64,000 nt of DNA from Arenicola marina (lineage: Eukaryota > Annelida > Polychaeta > Arenicolidae), in assembly GCA_964019135.1 (NCBI GenBank), contig OZ025256.1, positions 22,389,911 to 22,453,910 on the forward strand, given 5' to 3'. Every line of letters starts with the position of its first letter. Position 1 is the first letter of the stretch. The notes below the pieces were generated by a model. The model worked only from the letters and a program-made list of their open reading frames with translations. It made no database searches and was not told the DNA's origin. Both the position numbers and the translations under genes were made by a program. Below, piece by piece: positions 26,301 through 34,003 of this stretch.

Positions 26301-29300
26301 GGTGTATGGTAGCAGTGACTGGTGGTGGTGTATGGTAGCAGTGACTGGTGGTGGTGTATGGTAGCAGTGACTGGTGGTGGTGTATGGTAGCAGTGACTGG
26401 TGGTGGTGTATGGTAGCAGTGACTGGTGGTGGTGTATGGTAGCAGTGACTGGTGGTGGTGTATGGTAGCAGTGACTGGTGGTGGTGTATGGTAGCCGTGA
26501 CTGGTGGTGGTGTATGGTAGCGGTGACTGGTGGAGGTGTATGGTAGCAGTGACTGGTGGTGGTGTATGGTAGCAGTGACTGGTGGTGGTGTATGGTAGCA
26601 GTGACTGGTGGTGGTGTATGGTAGCAGTGACTGGTGGTGGTGTATGGTAGCAGTGACTGGTGGTGGTGTATGGTAGCAGTGACTGGTGGTGGTGTATGGT
26701 AGCAGTGACTGGTGGTGGTGTATGGTAGCAGTGACTGGTGGAGGTGTATGGTAGCAGTGACTGGTGGAGGTGTATGGTAGCAGTGACTGGTGGTGGTGTA
26801 TGGTAGCAGTGACTGGTGGTGGTGTATGGTAGCAGTGACTGGTGGTGGTGTATGGTAGCAGTGACTGGTGGTGGTGTATGGTAGCAGTGACTGGTGGTGG
26901 TGTATGATAGCAGTGACTGGTGGAGGTGTATGGTAGCAGTGACTGGTGGTGGTGTATGGTAGCAGTGACTGGTGGTGGTGTATGGTAGCAGTGACTGGTG
27001 GAGGTGTATGGTAGCAGTGACTGGCGGTGGTGTATAGTAGCAGTGACTGGTGGAGGTGTATGGTAGCAGTGACTGGTGGTGGTGTATGGTAGCAGTGACT
27101 GGTGGTGGTGTATAGTAGCAGTGACTGGTGGTGGTGTATGGTAGCGGTGACTGGTGGAGGTGTATGGTAGCAGTGACTGGTGGTGGTGTATGGTAGCAGT
27201 GACTGGTGGTGGTGTATGGTAGCAGTAACTGGTGGTGGTGTATGGTAGCAGTGACTGGTGGAGGTGTATGGTAGCAGTGACTGGTGGAGGTGTATGGTAG
27301 CAGTGACTGGTGGTGGTGTGTGGTAGCAGTGACTGGTGGTGGTGTATGGTTGCAGTGACTGGTGGTGGTGTATGGTAGCAGTGACTGGTGGTGGTGTGTG
27401 GTAGCAGTGACTGGTGGAGGTGTATGGTAGCAGTGACTGGTGGTGGTGTGTGGTAGCAGTGACTGGCGGAGGTGTATGGTAGCAGTGACTGGTGGTGGTG
27501 TGTGGTAGCAGTGACTGGTGGTGGTGTATGGTAGCAGTGACTGGTGGTAGTGTATGGTAGCAGTGACTGGTGGTGGTGTATGGTAGCAGTGACTGGTGGT
27601 GGTGTATGGTAGCAGTGACTGGTGGAGGTGTATGGTAGCAGTGACTGGTGGAGGTGTATGGTAGCAGTGACTGGTGGAGGTGTGTGGTAGGAGTGACTGG
27701 TGGTGGTGTATGGTAGCAGTGACTGGTGGTGGTGTATGGTAGCAGTGACTGGTGGTGGTGTATGGTAGCAGTGACTGGTGGAGGTGTATGGTAGCAGTGA
27801 CTGGTGGTGGTGTATGGTAGCAGTGACTGGTGGTGGTGTATGGTAGCAGTGACTGGTGGTGGTGTATGGTAGCAGTGACTGGTGGAGGTGTATGGTAGCA
27901 GTGACTGGTGGAGGTGTATGGTAGCAGTGACTGGTGGTGGTGTATGGTAGCAGTGACCGGCGGAGGTGTATGGTAGCAGTGACTGGTGGTGGTGTATGGT
28001 AGCAGTGACTGGCGGTGGTGTATGGTAGCAGTGACTGGTGGAGGTGTATGATAGCAGTGACTGGTGGTGGTGTATGGTAGCAGTGACTGGTGGTGGTGTA
28101 TGGTAGCAGTGACTGGTGGAGGTGTTTAGTAGCAGTGACTGGTGGTGGTGTATGGTAGCAGTGACTGGCGGAGGTGTATGGTAGCAGTGACTGGTGGAGG
28201 TGTATGGTAGCAGTGACTGGCGGAGGTGTATGGTAGCAGTGACTGGTGGTGGTGTATGGTAGCAGTGACTGGTGGTGGTGTGTGGTAGCAGTGACTGTTG
28301 GAGGTGTATGGTAGCAGTGACTGGTGGAGGTGCATGGTAGCAGTGACTGGTGGTGGTGTATGGTAGCAGTGACTGGTGGAGGTGTATGGTAGCAGTGACT
28401 GGTGGAGGTGTATGGTAGCAGTGGCTGGTGGTGGTGTATGGTAGCAGTGACTGGTGGTGGTGTATGGTAGCAGTGACTGGTGGTGGTGTATGGTAGCAGT
28501 GACTGGTGGAGGTGTGTGGTAGCAGTGACTGGTGGTGGTGTATGGTAGCAGTGACTGGTGGTGGTGTATGGTAGCAGTGACTGGTGGTGGTGTATGGTAG
28601 CAGTGACTGGTGGTGGTGTATGGTAGCAGTGACTGGTGGTGGTGTATGGTAGCAGTGACTGTTGGTGGTGTATGGTAGCAGTGACTGGTGGTGGTGTATG
28701 GTAGCAGTGACTGGTGGTGGTGTATGGTAGCAGTGACTGGTGGAGGTGTGTGGTAGCAGTGACTGGTGGTGGTGTATGGTAGCTGTGACTGGTGGAGGTG
28801 TATGGTAGCAGTGACTGGTGGTGGTGTATGGTAGCAGTGACTGGTGGTGGTGTATGGTAGCAGTGACTGGTGGTGGTGTATGGTAGCAGTGACTGGTGGT
28901 GGTGTATGGTAGCAGTGACTGGTGGTGGTGTATGGTAGCAGTGACTGGTGGTGGTGTATGGTAGCAGTGACTGGTGGTGGTGTATGGTAGCAGTGACTGG
29001 TGGTGGTGTATGGTAGCAGTGACTGGTGGAGGTGTGTGGTAGCAGTGACTGGTGGTGGTGTATGGTAGCAGTGACTGGTGGAGGTGTATGGTAGCAGTGA
29101 CTGGTGGTGGTGTATGGTAGCAGTGACTGGTGGTGGTGTATGGTAGCAGTAACTGGTGGTGGTGTATGGTTGCAGTGACTGGTGGAGGTGTATGGTAGCA
29201 GTGACTGGTGATGGTGTATGGTAGCAGTGACTGGTGGAGGTGTATGGTAGCAGTGACTGGTGGAGGTGTATGGTAGCAGTGACTGGTGGTGGTGTATGGT

Positions 29301-29598
29301 AGCAGTGACTGGTGGTGGTGTATGGTAGCAGTGACTGGTGGTGGTGTATGGTAGCAGTGACTGGTGGTGGTGTATGGTAGCAGTGACTGGTGGTGGTGTA
29401 CGGTAGCAGTGACTGGTGGTGGTGTATGGTAGCAGTGACTGGTGGTGGTGTATGGTAGCAGTGACTGGTGGAGGTGTGTGGTAGCAGTGACTGGTGGTGG
29501 TGTATGGTAGCAGTGACTGGTGGTGGTGTATGGTAGCAGTGACTGGTGGTGGTGTATGGTAGCAGTGACTGGTGGAGGTGTATGGAAGCAGTGACTGG
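23358..29598 (+). repeat. Array A 6240-bp block, copy 2, ending at array edge
   Basis: This copy matches 12516-18755 at offset 10842 bp (417 monomers): GCATGG 12785/23627, GGTATCAG 13442/24284, the GTTTAGTAG monomer 17283/28125. Scattered single-base differences are visible (for example TCATAC for CCATAC near 28050, ACGG for ATGG near 29401). The last monomer is cut after GCAGTGACTGG at 29598, where unique sequence begins. Confidence 0.65.
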
Positions 29599-30296
29599 CC
29601 CGACGATGCTGTACAGCAGTGGTCCCTGCCCCTGACGCGGGGTGAATTAGCAAGCGGTCTGGCCATTTAACCGGCTAGCCAAGCCGTTGACGTGGTTTAC
29701 CCCAGAATACGGTCATCCCCCCGGCCATTGAAAGCCCCCAACGGCTCCCCAAATGGCCCCCGAACGGCCCCAAAGGGATCCCCGGGAGCCTGGGCTCTGA
29801 TAGACGCGGGGCCCAGTAATTGACCCCTGTGGCGACCTGTCGAAGCCCTGAGAGAATGCCTAAATTCTATTGGCTGTTGTGCCACCGAATTGCATTGGAA
29901 TCTAGCGCCTGTTTTTTCTGCTTTCTGGCCGTTAATCCTTATTGGCTTGGCAGGCGGCAGGTCTAAGGCAGACTCCCACGTGGTGACCACGTGGTGACCA
30001 CGTGATGACTAAACATGCCTCAACGATATAGTTATAAATACATGTATGCATCTTTTCTTTTTCATGAAATATGAGAATTATTATATATTTGTTCACACTT
30101 AACAGTGTACTTTTATCATGCACGACAGGTTAATTATACAGTTACAAGTAAACATCAACTGATATCAATACTCCACTTTTTATGTAGAGGGCGCAATTTA
30201 ATACTTATCAAGGTCATGTCGCACGCTAGTACCAAGATAAGATGTTGGGCCTTCAGATTAATCAATGCCGCCCTTGACTTAATAAGTATATAACAG
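29599..30296. other. Spacer right of array A, no gene supported
   Basis: GC-rich sequence up to about 29,980 changes to AT-rich sequence toward 30,296. A minus-strand frame of 97 codons (29697-29990) starts at GTG and resembles nothing I know; I do not call it a gene. The triple CACGTG repeat at 29976-30008 is the only ordered signal. An 8-bp inverted pair ATACTTAT / ATAAGTAT lies near 30200 and 30283 but does not extend into a convincing terminal repeat. Confidence 0.5.
29976..30008 (+). repeat. 11-bp repeat x3, each with a CACGTG E-box
   Basis: CCACGTGGTGA occurs twice, followed by CCACGTGATGA. The E-box palindrome CACGTG is therefore present at 29977-29982, 29988-29993 and 29999-30004, spaced by 11 bp, close to one helical turn. 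CACGTG is bound by bHLH-ZIP factors such as USF and Myc/Max and by CLOCK-type bHLH-PAS dimers. No gene start is visible nearby, so a regulatory role is only a possibility. Confidence 0.8.
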
Positions 30297-30788
30297 TTTA
30301 CTGAAGAGTTCAGCCAATCTCTCAATTCTGTAGAGAAGCACAACAAGGAGATTCTCATAGCCGATGATTTCAATATTGATCTCCTTAAGATCCACGAAAG
30401 ACAATGCATAAGCGATTTTTGGGATATGATAACAACTCACAGTTTTTCCCCAAGAATTACGCTGCCAACACGCATATCAAAACATAGAGCGTCTCTCATT
30501 GACAAGCTGTGTCGTAAAATATCATCACACATGCTTCAAGCCAATGCTGGTATACCAGTAAAAGCAATCTCGGACCATCTGCCGTACTTTATCAGTATAC
30601 CACATCCTCAAGTTAAACGAATGGTTCCGAAAATGATTATAATCGAAACCTACGACCATGATTCTGTAATGAAATTCAGAGAGGATATAAAACCACATGA
30701 AATCAACTATAGACTAGACAAAAATGTTAGCTCGAATCCAAATAGTTATTATGATATTGTTAAATATCTTGTTTGAACATCCAAAGCT
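30297..30788 (+). pseudogene. LINE APE endonuclease, C-terminal part
   Basis: The frame reads EILIADDFNIDLLKI, matching the GDFNIDLL block of APE-like LINE endonucleases (here AD replaces AG). It continues through PTRISKHRASLIDKL to ISDHLPYFISI, the SDH catalytic block near the end of the fold. The Asp/Asn of DFN and the Asp-His of SDH are the metal and catalytic positions of the family, which nicks target DNA to prime reverse transcription. The frame is open from 30297 to a TGA at 30774-30776; the next residues (TSKA) still fit the element before array B sequence begins. The N-terminal third of the domain is absent. Confidence 0.8.
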
Positions 30789-31043
30789 GGCTGATGGTGT
30801 GAGAGCTGTTTGACGTCACGGGTCGCGGTGTGGCTCCCAGTGCCTGGCTGATGGTGTGAGAGCTGTATGACGTCACGGGTCGCGGTGTGGCTCCCAGTGC
30901 CTGGCTGATGGTGTGAGAGCTGTATGACGTCACGGGTCGCGGTGTGGCTCCCAGTGCCTGGCTGACGGTGCGAGAGCTGTATGACGTCACGGGTCGCGGT
31001 GTGGCTCCCAGTGCCTGGCTGACGGTGTGAGAGCTGTATGACG
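30787..31043 (-). repeat. Array B fragment, inverted, inside the LINE
   Basis: About four and a half 57-bp units (257 bp) of the array B monomer lie in the orientation opposite to the main array at 34004-64000. Each full unit carries TGACGTCA. All units here are of the 57-bp class and have the CACCGCG form; three have ATCAGCC in place of GTCAGCC when read in array B orientation. LINE sequence resumes at 31044, and by comparison with related elements only a few codons seem to be missing. The left junction shares two bases (CT). No target-site duplication is evident. Confidence 0.92.
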
Positions 31044-33182
31044 ACAAAATTAGTGAAATTCTCTAAATATAAGCATAAAAAATCAAAAAGTGAATTTCCA
31101 GTGGGATCCTTAAGTTGATAAACTTTTGGGATAAGCTATATAAAAGGTTAAAGAAAACTCCACAAACATCGCCTTTATTTGACGCCCTCAAAGTAAACTT
31201 ACAAACTTATAATGGAATATTGTGTCGCATGATTGCTGAAGCCAAAAGACATTGCTATCATGCAGATTTTTTTTCTGAATGTAAAAACGATATCAAACAA
31301 ACTTGGGCAGCACTTACAGAGGTGTTAAATCGCAAAAATACAAAAGGGAATGGCCTAGGTATATTTAAGGTAGGTGGCAGAACTATCTCTGACAAGCAAC
31401 ACATAGCCACTAAATTTAATGATTTTTTTGCTAATATTGGTCCCAACCTTGCTGAAGACCTTACTAACTCCGGTGACCAGTTTAAGGCATACTCAAAAAA
31501 TCCAAGCCCAGATACCTTGCAATTTACGTTAACCGATTCAAACGAAATAAGAGATATAATTAATAAACTGAAACCCAAACCCAGCTGTGGTCATGACGGC
31601 ATCTCGGTTAAACTTCTCAAAGTGATTAAGCCAGATTTAACTCGAACCTTATCGCTGTTAATTAATCAAACACTCACAACTTAATTATGTTATACCCTGT
31701 ATGTATTATGGGCCTGATGGCCCCTTATACTAAATAAACTTACCTACCTACCACTCACAACTGGGACTTTCCCTGATCAGTTAAAGACAGCCAAAGTAAC
31801 TCCCGTTTATAAAACTGGTGACGTAACTTCATTCAACAATTATAGACCAATATCATTATTACCAGCAATATCCAAGGTATTTGAAAAGGCATTAGCAAAT
31901 CAAATTCTTAAACACTTCCAGCAACATAATCTCTTCAATAATAGTCTAAACGGATTTAGATTAAAACATTCTACAGAATTAGCTAATCTTGAACTAATTG
32001 ATCGAACTATGCAATATATGGATAATGGACAAACTCCGTTCAATATTTTCCCAGACATATCTAAGGCCTTTGACAGAATAGATCACAAAATATTGATTTA
32101 TAAATTGAGCCATTACGGCATACGTGACACGGCTCTAGAAGTGCTAAAGAATTATTTAACCGATCATAAACAATATGTTGAAATTGATAACTGTGGCTCC
32201 TAGTTGGCCCATTTAACAACAGGAGTCCCCCAAGGTTCAATACTGGGTCCGCTTCTGTTTATCATTTACATGAATGATATCACGTCGGCCGGTGACCTCT
32301 TTCATTTTATATTGTATGCAGATGACACTACTCTGATAGGTACCTTAAGCCCAGTACAAACCGACACATCAGCATCACCCAGTGCCTCATTAAACTCTAT
32401 AATATATAAATAAATAGTTAAATGCCGGTAGACTATCATTAAATCCTAGTAAGAGTAAATTTATGGTCTTCCATATGCCTGGCAAGAAACTGCAGTTGCC
32501 ACATATTGTAATAAATGATGTCAAAGTTAAATGCGTAGATAAATTCAACATGCTGGGTTTAACAATTACAATAAGTGGCATAGTCATGTTGACAAGATCT
32601 GCATTAAAATCTCAAAGGTCCTGGGAATATTGAATAGACTCAAATATACTCTGCCCAAATATACTCTTTTAACTATATACAATTCCCTCATTCTCCCGTA
32701 CATAAACTACGGCATACTAGCTTGGGGTTACTGTGGGGAACGAATATATAAACTACAGAAAAGGGCAGTAAGAATTATATCGCTGAGCAATTTTAAGACT
32801 CACAGCGAGCCCCTTTTCAAACAGCTAAACCTACTAAAACTGGAAGATATTCACCTTTTACAAAAATTAAAGTTCTATCATAGATAAAAAAATAGTAATT
32901 TCCCCACGTACTTCTCACAGATCCCCATAACACGTGCCTACGATATACATTCACATAATACAAGATATAAGGATTATGCTCATACAAGTAGAGTTTACCA
33001 TGACTATGCGAAGAAATGCATTAGACATTGCCTAATTGAAATTGTAAATACCGAACCGGCAATAATTTTAGACAAGATAAACGCACAGCCTGATAGGATT
33101 CTCAAAGTATATTAAAGATAATATCATAAGCAATTATTCTGACCATTGTAGTGTTTTAAGTTACCATATATGTCAGAAATAA
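31044..33182 (+). pseudogene. LINE reverse transcriptase and C-terminal region
   Basis: After TKLVKFSKYKHKKSK comes a 31115-31684 frame ending in KPKPSCGHDGISVKLLK (RT block 1). Next come YRPISLLPAISKVFEKAL (31840-31900), PDISKAFDRIDHKIL (32050-32095), TGVPQGSILGPLLFIIYMND (32219-32278) and the catalytic YADD (near 32317). LSLNPSKSK, NRLKYTLPKYTLLTIYNSL and LQKRAVRII follow. The C-terminus ends SDHCSVLSYHICQK with TAA at 33180-33182. RT copies the element RNA at the nicked target. Damage seen: a TAG at 32201-32203, a frame change before 32405 followed by a TAG at 32415-32417 where related elements have Trp, a frame change near 32560, a TAA at 32885-32887, a further frame change near 33090, and the 70-bp insertion at 31682-31751. 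Confidence 0.85.
31682..31751 (+). mobile_element. 70-bp retroposed LINE/SINE tail with 11-bp target duplication
   Basis: The host LINE frame is interrupted by 70 bp that end ACTAAATAAACTTACCTACC, a typical 3' end of a non-LTR element with a short tandem tail. The word CACTCACAACT is present directly before (31671-31681) and after (31752-31762) and is the target-site duplication. Taking the insert out brings LINQTLTT and GTFPDQLK of the host LINE into one frame, which confirms the limits. The body also contains the near-palindrome GGGCCTGATGGCCCC. It is a severely 5'-truncated copy; its parent family is not in this window. Confidence 0.88.
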
Positions 33183-33484
33183 AATTAGCCCCTCCGCCTC
33201 GCCCCTCCCCTCCACCGCGACCGCTCCCCGTTCCCCCTCGCCCTCCCTCCCCCCAACGCCATCCCTCCGACACTTATAATAGAAAATCTCGTGTTTTTCT
33301 CACTGTTTGAGTTCCAGTTATATCACTCGTCTATGTTACAACAACTCCAGGTGGCTCAGACGAGAGCGCTGTTCAACCTTAGTCGGAGTCTCCTGTGTTA
33401 AAGTGATCTTTCATCTATGATCATTTATGTAATAAATATGATCGCTTTGACGAATAAATGAATTTGAGTCTGAATCTGAATCTG
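33183..33484 (+). mobile_element. LINE 3' region with C-rich insertion and TCTGAA tail
   Basis: After the LINE stop codon comes a very C-rich stretch (about 33187-33262), then ordinary sequence with AATAAA words at several positions. The region ends GAATAAATGAATTTGAG followed by TCTGAATCTGAATCTG. A short tandem tail of this kind in place of poly(A) is common for CR1/L2-type LINEs and marks the likely element end near 33484. Whether the C-rich part belongs to the element is uncertain. Confidence 0.6.
33187..33262 (+). repeat. C-rich low-complexity tract
   Basis: The plus strand is almost entirely C with scattered T, G and A (CCCCTCC and CGCCCTCC words). It could form a polypyrimidine-type structure, but no exact period is present. 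Confidence 0.8.
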
Positions 33485-34003
33485 TCATTCTGGCGACGGG
33501 AGACTCGGTGTGTCGAAATCACCCCCTCCCCCCGGTTGTAAAAAATTGGCGGACACCCGCGGTCATTTTCAGCCGCACCCCCCCGTCGCAGTTTTTTTTT
33601 CTAAAGCCCCCCTCCCCCCGCGGTGTCGCACCCCCCCCCCCCCCCGCCCTATTTCCAAAATCCTAGAATCTCCCCTGCAGCTGGTCTTATAGACGGCAAA
33701 GTGTTGTATTATGGTCTGGCCTCTATAGGGGTCTAGAAGTGGTAAAATGGCGACACGCGACACCGGCATATTTGAAAAATCGACATTTGACATTGACCCC
33801 AAAATTTCGACACTGAGGATCTGAAAAAGCGACATCGATAGTGGCAATTAAAAAAAACGACACTGAGCGTTGCCAAATAGCGACAAGTAACGTCATGAAA
33901 AATCGACATTCGACCCAGAGAAATGAGAAAAATCGACATTGATCCCCTCCTTTTAGACCCCAGTACTAGTCTCGGGACTTGAGCTGGTCCTTTAGACGGA
34001 AAA
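33485..34003. other. Spacer with C runs and degenerate CGACA repeats
   Basis: 33520-33660 holds several C runs, including 15 or so consecutive C near 33628-33645. From about 33750 to 33945 the word CGACA recurs irregularly after short A runs (for example GAAAAATCGACATT near 33774, 33896 and 33929), an eroded short tandem repeat. Two outer signals frame this part. One is an imperfect direct repeat AGCTGGTC(C)TTTAGACGG (33679-33697 and 33982-33999). The other is an inverted pair GGGGTCTAGAAG (33727-33738) and CTTTTAGACCCC (33950-33961). No gene was recognised. Confidence 0.6.

Larger units (their letters stand above)
2465..29598 (+). repeat. Array A: 26-bp minisatellite, about 1043 copies
   Basis: The monomer reads TGGTAGCAGTGACTGG followed by TGGTGGTGTA (26 bp), and the array holds 1043 full copies plus a final partial one. 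The main variation is a T/A dimorphism in the second half (GGTGGTGG or GGTGGAGG). Rarer variants include GGCGG, GTGAAGG, GTGTGTGG, AGTAACTGG and GCATGG. The plus strand is very G-rich (12 G to 2 C per monomer) and the consensus has no CpG. The first monomer start (2465) and the last (29583) are in the same 26-bp phase, so there is no net insertion or deletion over 27 kb. The reverse complement has no stop codon in any frame, so the minus strand stays open for more than 25 kb (4287-29666). Three monomers (78 bp) give a 26-residue His/Thr/Pro-rich peptide repeat. I regard that frame as a by-product: there is no unique coding sequence, no domain, and each monomer is read in all three frames. Satellite DNA is the best description. 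Confidence 0.98.
30297..33484 (+). mobile_element. Broken 5'-truncated LINE, CR1/Jockey-like
   Basis: A non-LTR retrotransposon copy with, in order, the C-terminal half of an APE-type endonuclease (30297-30788), an intruding fragment of array B (30787-31043), the reverse transcriptase and C-terminal region (31044-33182), and a 3' region ending in a short TCTGAA-type repeat tail (to 33484). The 5' end of the element, any ORF1 and the endonuclease N-terminus are missing, consistent with truncation during target-primed integration. The copy is decayed: it has several in-frame stops, at least three frame changes and two insertions, so it cannot be active. The clade assignment rests on motif style only; L2 or another CR1 relative is equally possible. 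Confidence 0.85.

Noticed and set aside
4287-29666. A protein-coding gene of 8459 codons on the minus strand, and the shorter frames inside array A
   Set aside because: The frame exists only because the monomer has no stop in any reverse frame. There is no unique domain, no codon-position signal is possible with a 26-bp period, and variants spread without regard to frame.
29697-29990. A 97-codon minus-strand gene next to array A
   Set aside because: It starts at GTG, matches no known family, and overlaps the E-box repeat; it is no longer than chance allows in GC-rich DNA.
30195-30295. A fold-back or MITE end formed by ATACTTAT and ATAAGTAT
   Set aside because: Only 8 bp are inverted and the flanking words occur in the wrong order for a terminal inverted repeat; no target duplication was seen.
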